64,000 bases of DNA, from contig CM023454.1 in the NCBI GenBank assembly GCA_013339765.2, positions 58,671,826 through 58,735,825 of the forward strand, written 5' to 3'. The stretch's first letter is position 1. Every line of letters begins with the position of its first letter. Below the pieces are notes generated by a model. It saw only the letters and a list, made by a program, of their open reading frames with translations. It had not been told where the DNA came from and did not search any database. Both the position numbers and the translations under genes were made by a program. This stretch comes from Haemaphysalis longicornis. Taxonomy: Eukaryota; Arthropoda; Arachnida; Ixodida; Ixodidae. Below are positions 10,495 through 22,700 of the stretch, piece by piece.

Positions 10495-13293
10495 GGATGC
10501 GATAGGGGTAGTGGACGGACGTTAACACATCTCTCTGTGTTATTCACCAATGCGCGCAGCGTTGTTAATAAACAAGATTTACTGTCATCTGCATTAGATT
10601 CTTGCTCTGCGGCTGTTGTCGCAACCACTGAAACCTGGCTATCTAATAATATACAAAACTCCGAAATTTTCCACGACGCCTCCAGATTTAACATCTACCG
10701 ATGCGACCGCATCGAGTCTCGAGGCGGTGGCGTACTTCTGGCCATTTCGAACGAATTTCTTTCTTCAAGAATTTCTGTGTGCAGCAATCTTGAAATCATG
10801 TGGGCCTCGGTAACCATTGACCATCGTCAAGTTTATCCTAGGTGTTTGCTATAGACCCCCCTCTTCGTTGCCTTGTTTCACAAATGAACTACATGACGTC
10901 CTCAATATTATCTGCACACAGTTTCCTTCTTCCTCCTTCATCCTCATGGGAGATTTTAACTTCCCTAATATAAAATGGAGCACCACCCCTCCCACTGTAA
11001 CGCCATACTCAACTGAAGCACAGGAATTCTTAGATTTGTGTTTTGTCTTTCTCCCTCACTCAACTTGTTACCAACCCACTAGGCTGTCCTCGACCGCATC
11101 TAACACACTTGACCTAATTTTAACTACTACACCGGATCTCATCTCTGCTGTTACTTGCTCTCCTGGAATTAGTGATCACTTGCTGCTCAATTTTCACATT
11201 AAAACTATTCTTCAGCGCGCTCAAAAAAATGTAAAACCATTCTTGACTCTAACACAGACAACTTCGACGCACTCAATAACGAACTTCACGAGTTTACAGA
11301 TATATTCTTCAGTACATTTGACAACTCTGTAGAAGGTAACTGGAACAGGTTTGAAGCTAAAGCTCAGGAACTCATCGATAAATACATACCAAAGCGAGTC
11401 ATCACCACGCATGCTCAAGCACCATGGTACAACGTTCATATCAAGCGTCTGTCGAATAAGAAAAAACGTTTGTATCGCATCGCCATACGCTCACCTTCTA
11501 ACTCGCGTTGGGATGCGTATAAGATTGCTTCCAATGATTACATTTCGGCTATAAAAAACGCTAGACAGAATTTTTTACCTAATGTTCTTCCGTCAATGCT
11601 TTCTTCAGACCTAAAAAAATTTGGCGTACCATAAACCATCCGTCCGATGACACCATCACCTTAAACGACACATCTGGCGAACCAGTTCCCAGCAATCTTT
11701 GTGCTATGCTTCTCAACGACAACATTCGTAAAAAACTTTTCCGCACCGTATACCGTTGCGAAGCTTCCAACCCAAGCACTCAGCCGCGCAGCTATGGCTC
11801 CAGTACAAATTGATGTTTCCGGTATCTCTAAACTTATCACTGCCCTAAATAATTCCTCATCTCCTGGATTTGATGGCCTTAGCACAAAATGTTTGAAAAA
11901 AAAAAACCGGTGGTTATTGTTCTATCATCTTAACAAAAATATTTCAGCAATCATTGGACACGGGTACGCTTCCTAAGAAATGGAAAATAGGAAAGGTGAT
12001 TCCAGTTTATAAGTCCTGGCAACAAAAATATTCCATGTAATTATCGCCCCATTTCTCTTACCAGTAACTGCTGCAAAATACTAGAGCATGTCATCTACAG
12101 TAATTTGGTTAATTATCTGGAATCCAACTCATTTTTCGCAGCAGCCCAACACGGTTTTCGCAAGACATACTCCTGTGAAAACCAACTAATTTATTTTACT
12201 CACAAATTACATCAAATTTTAGATATGTCCTTCGCAGGCTGACTGCATATTTTTAGATTTTTCAAAGGCATTCGATAAGGTTTCACACGGGCTACTGCTT
12301 CATAAACTAAATCAATTAAACATTGACAGAAGTTTGTTGACGTGGATTGAATATTTTATGACTGACCGTTCGCAGTTTGTTGTCGCTAATCAATCTTGCT
12401 CTCCATTCAGCCCTGTTTATTCAGGTGTACCGCAGGGTTCGAAACTTGGGCCCCTCTTGTTTCCTATTTATATTAATGACTTGCCTTCTTTGTTAAAATC
12501 TAATGTCCTTTTATTTGCTGATGACTGTGTTATTTTCCGCGAAATAACCTTTTCGCAGTCTGATTTGAACTCTGTTGTTAATTGGTCTAAAACTTGGCTA
12601 ATGGAACTCAACACTAACAAATGCAAGACAATGCGTGTTTCTCGTACCAAGACCAACCCATCACAATATTCTCTTAACAATGTCCAATTAGAATCACTTG
12701 CTTCCTACAAATACTTTGGCATTCACATTACCACGAACTTAACCTGGAACCTTCATATTGAGCATATTGTTAACCAGGCTAACCGCATGTTGGGTTACTT
12801 GCGCCGCAACTTCTTTACAGCTCCTTCATCACTCAAATTATTGCTTGACAAAACATTAGTTCGTTCGAAACTGGAATATGCATGCTCAGTATGGGACCCA
12901 TGTCACGGAAAACTTATAACTGCACTAGAACTTGTTCAAAATATTTCTGTTAGATTTGTGCTAGCCAACTACCATCGAACCGCGAGCATTACTAGAATGA
13001 AATCTGATTTAGCCTTCCCATCTCTCTCCACTAGGCGTCAAATTTCACGACTAACTATTTTTCATAAGCTGTATCACCACCCTGTTCTGCGTGACGAGCT
13101 TATACCTAGGCCACACTATCAATCCCGTCGCGTTGGCCATGAGTGCAAAGTTGGAATTCATATATGCAAAACAATGCATTGTTTTCATTCCTTCTTGCCC
13201 CGGACAAGTCGTGACTGGAATCGCCTTCCTTTTGACACTGCATATATTAATGACGTCCACCAGTTTCGAAATGTTCTAGCTAACATTGTATAA
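10495..13293 (+). pseudogene. LINE-B ORF2: endonuclease and reverse transcriptase, several frameshifts
   Basis: ORF2 polyprotein that nicks the target and performs target-primed reverse transcription. Endonuclease signs: FTNARSVVNK, TETWL (Glu at 10630-10632), GVCYRPP, GDFNFP (about 10949-10966) and SDH (11171-11179). RT signs: NYRPISLT, motif A LDFSKAFD at about 12253, motif B SGVPQGSKLGPLLF, and motif C FADD at 12514-12525. The C-terminal 319 codons (12334-13293) are intact. Frameshifts lie near 10.83, 11.33, 11.6-11.9 and 12.23 kb. There is no in-frame AUG before the endonuclease; the frame opens directly after the ORF1 stop. Broken as written, but catalytic residues are preserved. Confidence 0.85.
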
Positions 13294-13494
13294 TGAGTTC
13301 TCCTAATGTTTGCTTTTGATGTGTCGCAGTTGCATTTTTTTTAATTACATTGTGTTAATGATTTTATTGTATGTTGTATCTTAACGTCTTTGTGCTGTTT
13401 TTTTTGTTGTTGTTTTTTATTTCTTTGCTCTCACACCACTCTCCTCTGTAATGCCTTTGGCCCTTAGGGTATCTTAAATAAATAAATAAATAAA
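13294..13494 (+). other. LINE-B 3' UTR and (taaa)n tail
   Basis: About 180 nt of T-rich 3' UTR after the ORF2 stop, with the segment cctttggcccttagggtatc just before a taaataaataaataaa microsatellite. Short A-rich 3' repeats of this kind are used as priming ends by CR1, L2 and Jockey-group LINEs. Confidence 0.7.
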
Positions 13495-13495
13495 C

Positions 13496-13995
13496 CACTC
13501 AGAATCATTGGATCGGTTCACCACCGAACATAATCAGTCCGAACAGTACTCCCATCGATGCAACTTCGAAATTCAAGGTCTCACTTCCAGCCAAAAAAAA
13601 AAAAACTTGTCTTCTATTGTAAGTGAGCTAGTTCTGAAACTTGACATGACAAACTTCAGTGCAACTGATATCGCAGCTTTGCACCATCTGCCTGGTGGTA
13701 CTAATAAAATACCGCCCGTTCTTGTGCAAGTGCACAAAGTTAGCACAAAGGAACAGTGGATCGGCGCGCGCACAAAGCTTCCTGAGCTGGCCGAAGAGGA
13801 TACGTTCCCTCGCCGTTACCTCAACGAGAACCTGACTCGCACTAACAAAGAGCTCTTTCGCTGGGTAGGCTTAAAGGTGAAGAAAAAGGTTTCAAGGATA
13901 TGTGGACTAGGAACGGCAGGGTGCGCGATAGGAAAGACGAAGGTCGCCCTATTGTTCATATCGATTCCAGAGCAGAGCTTGACTTCATCGTGTAA
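13496..13995 (+). pseudogene. LINE-A ORF1, 3' part (FP-like domain)
   Basis: Continuation of the ORF1 interrupted at 8832, in the same phase across the LINE-B insertion. It carries the segment EQYSHRCNFEIQGL and motifs ALHHLPGG, IPPVLVQVHK and YLNENLTRTNKELF, typical of the FP-like (baculovirus FP protein fold) domain found in LINE ORF1 proteins. Near 13880-13892 a one-base frameshift moves the reading frame; the correct frame continues with WTRNGRVRDRKDEG and ends at TAA 13993-13995. LINE-A ORF2 would begin two bases later. Confidence 0.75.
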
Positions 13996-13997
13996 AA

Positions 13998-14115
13998 ATG
14001 AATAAAGACCACTTCCTGGTTTTAAATTTTTTTCTGCATTCAAAGAGTTTTTTAGGAGTGATAGTAGTTCAGTTCATCTTTGCCACGTTAATATAGCATT
14101 AGAAAATACTGGGAC
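13998..14115 (+). other. Remnant of LINE-A ORF2 start, cut off by LINE-C
   Basis: An ATG at 13998 begins MNKDHFLVLNFFLHSK, which resembles the first residues of LINE ORF2 endonucleases, where N-(A/V)-(R/Q)-S is expected. Similarity is lost quickly and LINE-C begins at 14116. Whether the rest of LINE-A was deleted or lies beyond LINE-C is not visible; I found no continuation after 19750. Confidence 0.35.
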
Positions 14116-14295
14116 CATGATGATGATGATGGTATTTGTTTAATGGCGCAAGGCCGACGATGGCAAAGAGCGCCAGAGAAGTCATTTAATGAAAAGAAGG
14201 GATTACCACAAAAGGTAGGTATAAAACATGTAAACTGGACATTGTAAGATAAAAAAAAGATAATGGTGATGGCTGGTGTATAGGGCCACATTTGA

Positions 14296-17200
14296 TTATG
14301 CATGATAAGAAATGAGGTTTAAAAACTTCACGTCTGACAGATACTTAAACGCGCGTTTCACAGAAACCATGGCATCGTCACCTAGAAACAGCGATGGATG
14401 TAGTGGGATATGTTGTCTGTGGAGTTCTCTGAAGTGTTTTTGTCGTGTTGTGTGAAGTGCCTTGCATGTTATTAGTATATGCACTACGGATAGGGCCTCT
14501 CCGCACCTGCTGCACTGGGGTCTAGAAGATCCCGTTAGCAGATACGAGTGCGTCGCATGGGTGTGCCCTATCCGCAGCCTACCCAAGGCGACTTCCGTGT
14601 GTCTGTTGTGTGAGTCAGCTGTGTACCGTCCCAAGTGTGGCTTTATTACGTGTAGTTTGTTGTCTGTCTGTTCGTCCCAGTGTGTTTGCCATGTTCTGCG
14701 CAGGTGTTGTCTTATGTGAGGCTTGAGGTCCGTGTAGGGTATCGTTGTAATGTCCACAGTGCTCCTGAGTGCAGCAGCAGTGGCCCTCTCGTCTGCGAAC
14801 ACGTTTCCAGCGATCCCTGCGTGTCCTGGGACCCAGCAGAGGACCAGCTAATGCTTTTGTGCATACACGGACATGATAGTGTTGAATACAAGATTGACTA
14901 TGTGGTTTTTGGGGGTCTTGTGTGATGGCAGTGCCCGAACAACACTCAAAGAATCTGTATAGATGATGGGATTGGGAATTTGAGTTTCAAGAATGTGTCG
15001 TACAATCAGTAAAATTCCATACGCTTCTGCTGAAAAAATTGTTGTCTGCACGCTCATGGTTCTGGCTGCATTGAAATTTGGACCATGAGCAGCGCACGAC
15101 ACCATAGTGGAGGTTTTAGAAGCGTCACTATAAAATTCTGCACATGTGTATTTAAACTGCAAAGACAGAAAGTGCTGCAGTATTGCAGCTCGTGGTACCC
15201 GATTTTCGTCAAGTGTAATAAAAGAAAGGTCGCACGACACAGGGCGAACTTGCCAAGGCGGTAAACGGTTTGAAAAGGATGACCTGTACACATCTAAAAA
15301 CGAAGCACTGAGATCCGAGGCTCGCTCTTTCACTCTAAGTGAAAAGGGCAGAGGAACGGATGGGCGATTTACAAAGAGCAGAGATGTTGATGTATCGTTA
15401 AAGACAGGATAAAAGGATGATTATTCAACGATGAAATTTTAAAAGCATAAAGCAATTCCATGTATGTTCGTTGGTTCTCAAGGCTCCACTTGTTACCCTC
15501 AACATAAAGACTCTCAGCAGGGCTAGTGCGAAAAGCACCCGACGAAAGACGAAGGCCCAAGTGCAGCACTGGGTCAAGAATTCGCAAGGCTGTCTTAGTC
15601 GCCGACCCATACACCACACTGCCATAGTCCAAACGAGACCCAACCAAAGCAGTATACAAGCGAAGCAAGAGTTCTTTGTCGGAACCATAGGATTGGTGGG
15701 AGAGAACCTTAAGTATATTCATTGTTTTGAGACATTTATTTTTAAGTTCCTTGATGTGGGGAATTAATGTGAGTTTGTGATCAAACACCACACCTAAGAA
15801 CTTGTGCTCCTTGTTCACAGGAAGCGACACTCCATTAAGATGAATGTCTGGGTCCGGATGGACCCCACGCTTCCTGGAGAACACAACGCAGGAACTTTTT
15901 GCAGGATTCAATTTAAAACCATTGTTGTCTGCCCAGCCGGCAAGTTTCTTGACACCAAGCTGGACTTGACGTTCGCAGATTGACATATTACATGACTTAT
16001 AGGATATCTGGACGTCATCTACATACATGGAATAAGAGATTGTGGGTGGCAGTGCCTTACCAAGATAGTTCATTTTTACTATGAAGAGAGTGCAGCTTAA
16101 CACAACACATTCTGGCACGCCATTTTCTTGCACGTGAACCCTTGAGAGTGCACCACCGACTCTCACTCGAACCGTTCTTTCTGACAGGTAACTCACAAGA
16201 ATTTTTAACATATTACCTGAGACACCGAATGACTTTAGGTCACTGAGGATCCCGTACCGCCAAGCGGTGTCGTAGGCCTTCTCGAGGTCGAAAAACACAG
16301 TTACACAATGCTGTTTATGAACGAAGGCATACTTTATATACGATTCAAGAGAAACGAGTTGATCGTTCATGGATCGCCCCGCCCTGAAGCCTGCCTGGCA
16401 GCTCTCGAGAAGACCATTGTACTCAAGGAAGTACACGAGCCTGCGATTTATCATCTTCTCGAGAAGCTTGCACAGGCAGCTCGTCAGGGCAATAGGACGG
16501 TAACTTGAGGGGGACGACGGGTCCTTTCCCTCCTTCAGGAAAGCTACAACTATAGCCTCCTTCCAAGAGTTTGGAATGTGCCCCGAAAGCCATATCTTGT
16601 TATACAGGTGTATGAGTGTTAGAAGAGTGTCTGCGTGCAGATATCGTATCATTGTATATGTGATGTTGTCTGGGGCCTGGAGCTGGGGGTTTACACGTGC
16701 TCAGAGCAGCCCTAAGCTCATAAGAAGAAGACTTATAAGAAGATGTTGACCTATTGTTATCTAGTATAGGCTTCTTTTCAGCCGTTTGTTTGTGTTTCAT
16801 GAAAGTGTTTGTGTAGTGTGCTGAACTGGACACGTGTTGGAAGTGTTGTGCGAGTGTGTCAGCCTGGTCTTCGAGTGTGTCCCCTGTAGTGCTGACCAGA
16901 GGAAGGCTGTGTGTTTGTTGTCCTTTGAGTTTGCGCATTCTCGTCCATACTTTTCGTGTGTCTGTGTACGAGTTTATGGAAGTTATGAAGGAACGCCAAC
17001 TCTCTCGTTTTGCCTCACGGCGCACACGTTTTCCTAATGCCTTGGCCCGTTTGAACAAAATGAGGTTACCCGACGTGGGGTACCGACGGAGGATACCCCA
17101 TGCCTTGTTCTGGGCCTCTCGCGCCCGCCTACAGTCCTCATTCCACCACGGCCTCCGCTGGTTGCGCGGGGCACCAGAGGCGTGGGGAATGGACTTTTCT

Positions 17201-18018
17201 CCGGCGTCGATGATGTGCGCCGTGAGGAGTTTGGTAGCTTCTTTGACGTGTAGGTGTCCTATGGATGTGTGGTGTAGTTTAGATGTCTCTGTAAATGTAT
17301 TCCAGTTAGCTCGTGCTTCATTGAACCTGTTTTGGGAAGATGGACTGCATGGCCCTTTACCTATGTATGTGAGTGAGGTGGGGAAGTTGTCACTGCCGTA
17401 TGGGTCAGTGCCCACACCCCACTCGAGGAGAGGAAAGAGAACTGCGGAGCCAATCGCCAAGTCAAGACATGAGTATGTGTTGCGTCCTATGTTATGGTAT
17501 GTAGGCTGTTTATTGTTGAAAAGGCATGCTCCTGAAGATGTAAGGAATTTCTCTATCAGGCGACCTCAGGCATCCGTACGAGTACAGCCCCAAAAACAAT
17601 TGTGTGCATTAAGGTCGCCTGTTAAGATGTATGGTTCGGGCAGCTGGTCGACCAACGCCTCGAAGTCAGAGCTCGAAAATGCAAGATCAGGAGGAATGTA
17701 TACGGAACATACCGTAATCAACCTATTAAATATTATTGTTCGAATTGCTACAGCCTCAAGGACACTGTTCAAGGTGACAGGGTGACATGCTAAGGATTTG
17801 CGGGCGATTATGGCCACACCGCCAGAAGAGTGTGTGCAGCCATCCCTGTCCTTCCGATATACCAGGTAACTATTCAAGAAATTTGTGTGTTTGGAATTCA
17901 GATGTGTTTTCTGGACGCAAATGAAACTTGGCTGATTGGCATGCAGAATCTCATACACGTCGTCAAGATTATTCAGAAGGCCTCTGCAGTTCCATTGAAC
18001 TATGTTTTCTCTTCCCAT
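14296..18018 (-). pseudogene. LINE-C ORF2: endonuclease, RT, RNase H and C-terminal CCHC
   Basis: Starts at ATG 18018 (MGRENIVQWNCRGLL). Endonuclease signs include TGDLNAHN. An in-frame TGA at 17566-17568 is followed by the same frame to a frameshift near 16.68 kb. The RT segment 16652-15369 has motif A FFDLEKAYD and motif C YVDD (plus 16014-16025). Motif B reads GVPECVVLS where GVPQGSVLS is usual, which suggests loss of function. After another frameshift near 15.38 kb comes RNase H with its acidic residues in FYSDAS, SAEAY and YTDS. An in-frame TAG at 14848-14850 precedes GHAGIAGN. The C-terminal finger is CSRCGEALSVVHILITC. Confidence 0.85.
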
Positions 18019-18051
18019 TATGGTGTGTTAGAGCTACTGGAGTGTGAATAT

Positions 18052-19560
18052 TTATGTAGGGTCTTTCGGGGCTTGGACTCTTGGAAGGGGCTTTCTGGCC
18101 TTCTCTACTGACCTGGACGTCGCAGCCCATTCCTTCCGCTCCGATGAAAGCCGGAAGGGTTCGACGTTCGTGTCGTCATCTGATGGCAAGGGGGTGCCCA
18201 GCGGACTGGGCCCCCTTGACGTGGTACCCTTTCGGGTGTTCTTTGCGTGCGCTGCCAGTGCCGAAGGCGTGGGGAGCACCACAGATGGCACAGGCAGTGA
18301 GGTAGAGGAGGGGTTTGCTGCTACGGCCTCCGTCTCTATCTCGTCCGGGCCCTCGCGTGTGCTTCGGGCCGGTGGAGAGGGGGAAACGGTGGGTGCAGCA
18401 GCATCCCCACCGGACGTGGATGCCACCACAGCCGCTGCTGGCTCAGCGAGCGGTGCGGAGGCGGGTTGGGCTGCAAAAGGCAACCCAGGGGGGGGGGGGG
18501 CAGGGGCGGGACCAAGTCCGACTCTCGGTACTGGGTCCCCGCCAAAACAAGACGCCGCTCCGCCCCCCGGCGAGCTGCGTCGGCGTACCAGCCCAGAGGG
18601 AAGGAGGCGAACCTCTTCCGCGCCTCTGGGAAGGTGATGTTTTCAGTGATTTTGAGATTTATTATTTTCTTTTCCATCTGGAACCTTTCACACGTGCGGG
18701 AGTACGGCAGCATGAGGTCCATGACAGTTGCTGCAAATTAATTGTTGAGCCTGGCAGTTATCTGTAGCATGATCTTGGGATGAACATTTTGCACACGTTG
18801 TTTTGCCGCGACAGGAGGTGGTGCCTTGCCCGAACCGTTGGCACTTGAAACAGCGCCGCGGGTTTGGGATGTAAGGCCGGACAGAACAATGAATGAAATC
18901 TGCTTTGATGGATTCGGGGAGTGTGGAACGGTCAAAATTTCAATATTATATGCTTTGTCATGATTTGCTTATCATCTCGCCGCATGGTGATGCGCCTCAC
19001 TGCCGTCACGCCCTCGGCTTTCAGACCTTCGAGCAGATCGGCTTCCGTCTCATTTATAGATCTGGCTCAGAAATCACACCCTGAGAGCTATTGAGGCTAC
19101 GGTGGGGTGTGACTCTGATGCCCAGATCTTGCCATGCGATTCTGGGTAAGGAGGCTTGTGGCTTTGCTGGTGAGTGTTCACCTCGACCAGAAACTTCGCC
19201 GGTTCTCAGTTTCTTGGCTTGGAAAGACTTGCCAAGGATGCTTCAAGGAATTGTGTGATAAGGAACACTGACTGGGAGGAGATAGGATTTGACTTGTCAA
19301 GAGATTCAACAATCAAGAAGCGCGGATAGTTATCTGGCTTTTGGGATGCAATTGTTGGCAATGGTGGGGAATGAAGCTTCGGGGCGTCCCCTTTCGGGGG
19401 CCGATCACGTTTGGGGGGGGGGGGGTTGGAAAATGCCATATGATACATTGGAAAGCAGGGAGACCGGGGAGTACTTTCTACTTTGACCTTACCCTGGTAG
19501 TCAAAGAGGTCCCGGAGCTCCCGCCTGGTAGAGCAGGCAGAGAGCCCATCGGCCGGAGCT
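18052..19560 (-). pseudogene. LINE-C ORF1: Gag-like protein with zinc knuckles and Pro-rich tail
   Basis: Nucleic-acid-binding ORF1 read through several frames. Order on the minus strand: a conserved N-terminal region ending in SQGVISEPDLSNETEADLL near 19.0 kb, then CCHC-type knuckles (CFKCQRFGQGTTSC at about 18.85-18.81 kb, CAKCSSQDHATDNC at about 18.79-18.75 kb, and a partial CSNC at 18.73 kb), then a Pro/Ala/Ser-rich tail ending in an intact 143-codon frame at 18483-18052. The copy at 59420-60007 keeps the N-terminal half open and ends in the same IPNPRRC segment before the knuckles. The stop is 34 nt before the ORF2 ATG. Long plus-strand ORFs here are antisense shadows. Confidence 0.75.
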
Positions 19561-19737
19561 TGACCAAGGCTCCGACGGCCCACCGTTCGTGGTTTCTAAC
19601 CCTCCACCTATAAACAAATCGCCACGGTTGGATCCAGCTTATGTTTGGGGGCTCGGGGTCCGCGGTATCGCCAGTACCGTCACCAAGATTGCTCAAGGTG
19701 CCCCGTACGGGGAAAATACCTGGACCAGTTCTTGGCT

Positions 19738-19795
19738 CTAACTTCATCGTATAGAATCTTCTATGAATCTTCTAACTTCATCGTATAGAATCTTC
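19738..19795. repeat. 34-bp tandem duplication at the LINE-C 5' junction
   Basis: The block ctaacttcatcgtatagaat followed by cttc occurs at 19738 and again at 19772. It lies where similarity between LINE-C copies ends, so it may mark the insertion junction. Confidence 0.6.
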
Positions 19796-19796
19796 G

Positions 19797-22700
19797 CCAG
19801 CAATCGTTTTCGTTGAGGCACGCTTCACAAGAGTTTGAACTTCGGTTGGTTGGTACACAACTTCGAGAGAAGGCGGAAGTCAAAGAAACTAAAGAAACAA
19901 AGCGAAAATGTTCATGCACTTATCGCTCCGTCCCGTCTTTAACGCTACCGCTTTCCTTCGAAGGCACGTTTAACACAACGCCAGAAACAAAGTGCAAACT
20001 ATATGCCTGTTCACAGATATACCTAAAAAGTCAAAAAAGCGTGATAGTTCATTAGTAATGATGTCGAAATGCACAATACGCACGAGGGGAAGGCGATGAA
20101 GAAGGTGGCAACGGAACGGTGTAAACAGTGTTGCATCTGGTGACAACTGTCGTCGCGCTGTCGACCCGCTTAGCTCTTGCAGACGAATTGAGGTCACAAC
20201 CCGATTCACACGATTGCACAGTCTTCACTCATTCACAGTTGTAACAGTAGGCATTTCAATAAAATTCGAGGCTCTCAGCCTATACCACGCTTCAACTGAA
20301 CTGCGCAGAACACGCCTGAAACTTGCTCGTAGCAATGCAGTGTCACAACCAGTTATTAGATTTGCTCATATAATGTGGATTTATACATTATTCGTAGTTT
20401 TGCGGTCTCAAAAACATATCACCTAACTTTTCAACTGTTCAAACTACAGCATTAGTACACGTTTTGTGTACATTATATATTTTTTATTTTAACAACGGTA
20501 GGAATTATACCCCACTTTGGGTATTGCAGGTATAATTAGGCAGATGGCGGTCATGGCTCTGATAAAATTAAAATACATTCTTTTCCGCGAACCTCAAGCG
20601 ATAAATCACCCGGTCTTTACAAAGAATTTTGCTCACTAAAATAAAATGAAGATGTTTTATTTGCCTAAATTTTGCATTGGAAATTTGAGTAGATCTACGC
20701 AATTGGCGTGAAATTGAAACAGAATGGAAAGCGCGCCGGATTGATATCTTAAAACACCATGTGTGTATAAGTTTAAATAGAATAGATCACATAATAATAT
20801 AACGTCTGACTTTATAAACCAATACAAGGCAGGTACATTTCCTCTCGCAGAAGCCTATTAAGCCTAGCCAACAATCACGACTGCAGCACACCATTTTCTT
20901 TTTTTTTCAGGGAAGTACGCTTGTGTCATTATCGGCTCCTTTTGTTTTTATGATTAGCAAAACAGCTGTTTATGGCGCTTGAGATTGTAGTTTTTTCTAC
21001 TGACAATTAGGGCCCAAAAAAACGTGTCAGATGTTGGAAAAAATTACATTGACACTCATATTTGTTTGTGGCAGCATAAAAGTTTACTATGCCATGTGAC
21101 ATAGCTGAGCACAATGCCCGGAGTGCATGCCTTCTTGACATCACTTACAATAAAATGTTTGCTTCACCTTATTAATAACCGACCACTCTACCTTGTGTCG
21201 CAGAATATATTAATATTGGTACAAAGCTGAACAGTGGCGCACAGTTAGAGATCTATTACCCACACACGAAACAAATACAGGAACAATGATCTTTTCAATT
21301 TGTTTTTGTAATAATATTTATGCTCCAAGCAGTTGGATAGTAAAGCTGAGAACTAAAATTACCTTCAAAAAATTATAAGTTCTCCGAAGTTACGAAATCC
21401 TAAAGCAACTGCCAACCTTAAAGGTCTCCTCATTTTTCACTTCAGCCATGCCTTTTGCAAGCAGGGTATTTAACATGCGTTTGAGCGCGCAGGTTCGGCT
21501 GGCTCTTGCTAGAAATACTTTGAAAACGTGGCAAAACTGACCCTCCAGTGCCAGCCCCTTGATGATGATCGTTGCGCTGGTGATTACGATGACGATTGGG
21601 TCGCTATACTCAGATATGCTTTATTGTGTAATTTTGTGTTGTCGTATTATAAATCAAAGCAAAGTTTAAATTTTCTTTTGATCCGGCAGCTTCAAATAAA
21701 GCAACGAAATATAGTATGGTACTTTCTTGGCAAGCATTGGCTTCTCAGTGTCGTTGGGTTTTGTTAGAATAGGTGGCCATGGGGAGTTGCTGTTGGGAGT
21801 GGGTGAAATGACTGACTGGGACTGAGGACTGAGGACAAAGGACTGAACTATAGAACTTTATTATAATTACGACATAGTTTTAATACTTGCACAGACGGTG
21901 TACTTGTGAGCCCTTTGGCCACTCAGGCACCATAAAGTGCCTGAAATGATCAGATCAATGTTTAATTTCTTTGGCTAGTCAACCCAGACTATGATGAACA
22001 ATTGCTGCCAAAGCATCCTGCTTATCCTTCGGGATTTTGATCCCCACCTTCACTGTCGCAGAACCAGGGATGCCTTGCACCGTACCTACGCACGTAATTA
22101 TCGATAGCCTGTGCGCCGTCCTCTAGGGGACATTTATGGCTGCGGAATCCAGTTGTGACTCCACATTTGTAACTCCTATCGACCATCTTGTGATGCTGCC
22201 CACTTCCTATGTCTAATCGACTTGTTGTTGACGGCGTACTTTCTTTCTGTTCCAAGTGCACTGGTGTAAAACTCTGAATATTGATTTCTTATCTGGCTAC
22301 TTGATTTCCTTGAGGGCAACGACCGATAAGTCGCACCTGGGAGAACATAAATAAACAATGCCCATCGGAGGATGGTGCTCTCCACGTCTATGCATTTGCG
22401 GCCAAATTAATAAAGTGGTTTTGTAGCTATAAAAGTAAAATACGCAAAACTGGTCATTAATCTTGGCTGTAGATAAGATCTATGCGCCATCGTAACTTAC
22501 CTTGCAAATTTTCTATACCTCAAAGCAACGCTTCCTTTCAAAGACGCCAATAGTTTTTACGGAAATATTTCACCTCAGTAATTCCGTTGACGGACTCAAG
22601 TAGTCAGTATTGTCTACCCGACTTCTCGCCACGTGTTACCGAAGCTGTAGACGTTGTATCGCTAGTCACCGACGTTCTTCTCAAGCGAATGTTGGTTCTT

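Larger units (their letters stand above)
8833..13494 (+). mobile_element. LINE-B: CR1/L2-like non-LTR retrotransposon inserted in LINE-A ORF1
   Basis: Nearly complete element of about 4.66 kb: tandem 5' array, ORF1 with a 2A-like motif, ORF2 with apurinic-type endonuclease and reverse transcriptase, a short 3' UTR, and a (taaa)n tail at 13475-13494. The left end falls on AGTGG at 8833, the unit start of its own array. It lies inside LINE-A ORF1: the interrupted frame ends at codon 8830-8832 and resumes in phase at 13496. No target-site duplication is evident, which is common for CR1-like LINEs. The CR1/L2 placement rests on the FADD box and ORF1 type. Confidence 0.85.
14116..19750 (-). mobile_element. 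LINE-C: I-like non-LTR retrotransposon with RNase H, near full length
   Basis: About 5.6 kb on the minus strand, from a 5' region near 19750 to a 3' (ATC)n tail (plus-strand atgatgatgatgatgg at 14117-14132). ORF1 carries zinc knuckles. ORF2 carries endonuclease, RT, RNase H and a terminal CxxC finger. Four more copies lie in the window (28.2, 55.1, 57.3 and 59.2 kb), and all that retain a 3' end share the segment ggccttgcgccattaaac before the tail. RNase H and domain order suggest the I/Nimbus group. No convincing target-site duplication was found. Confidence 0.85.

Noticed and set aside
16856..17785. 309-codon plus-strand ORF
   Set aside because: It is antisense to LINE-C ORF2 endonuclease and linker, which have clear motifs on the minus strand.
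18044..18637. 197-codon plus-strand ORF rich in Gly/Ala/Ser
   Set aside because: Shadow of the Pro-rich tail of LINE-C ORF1 on the minus strand.
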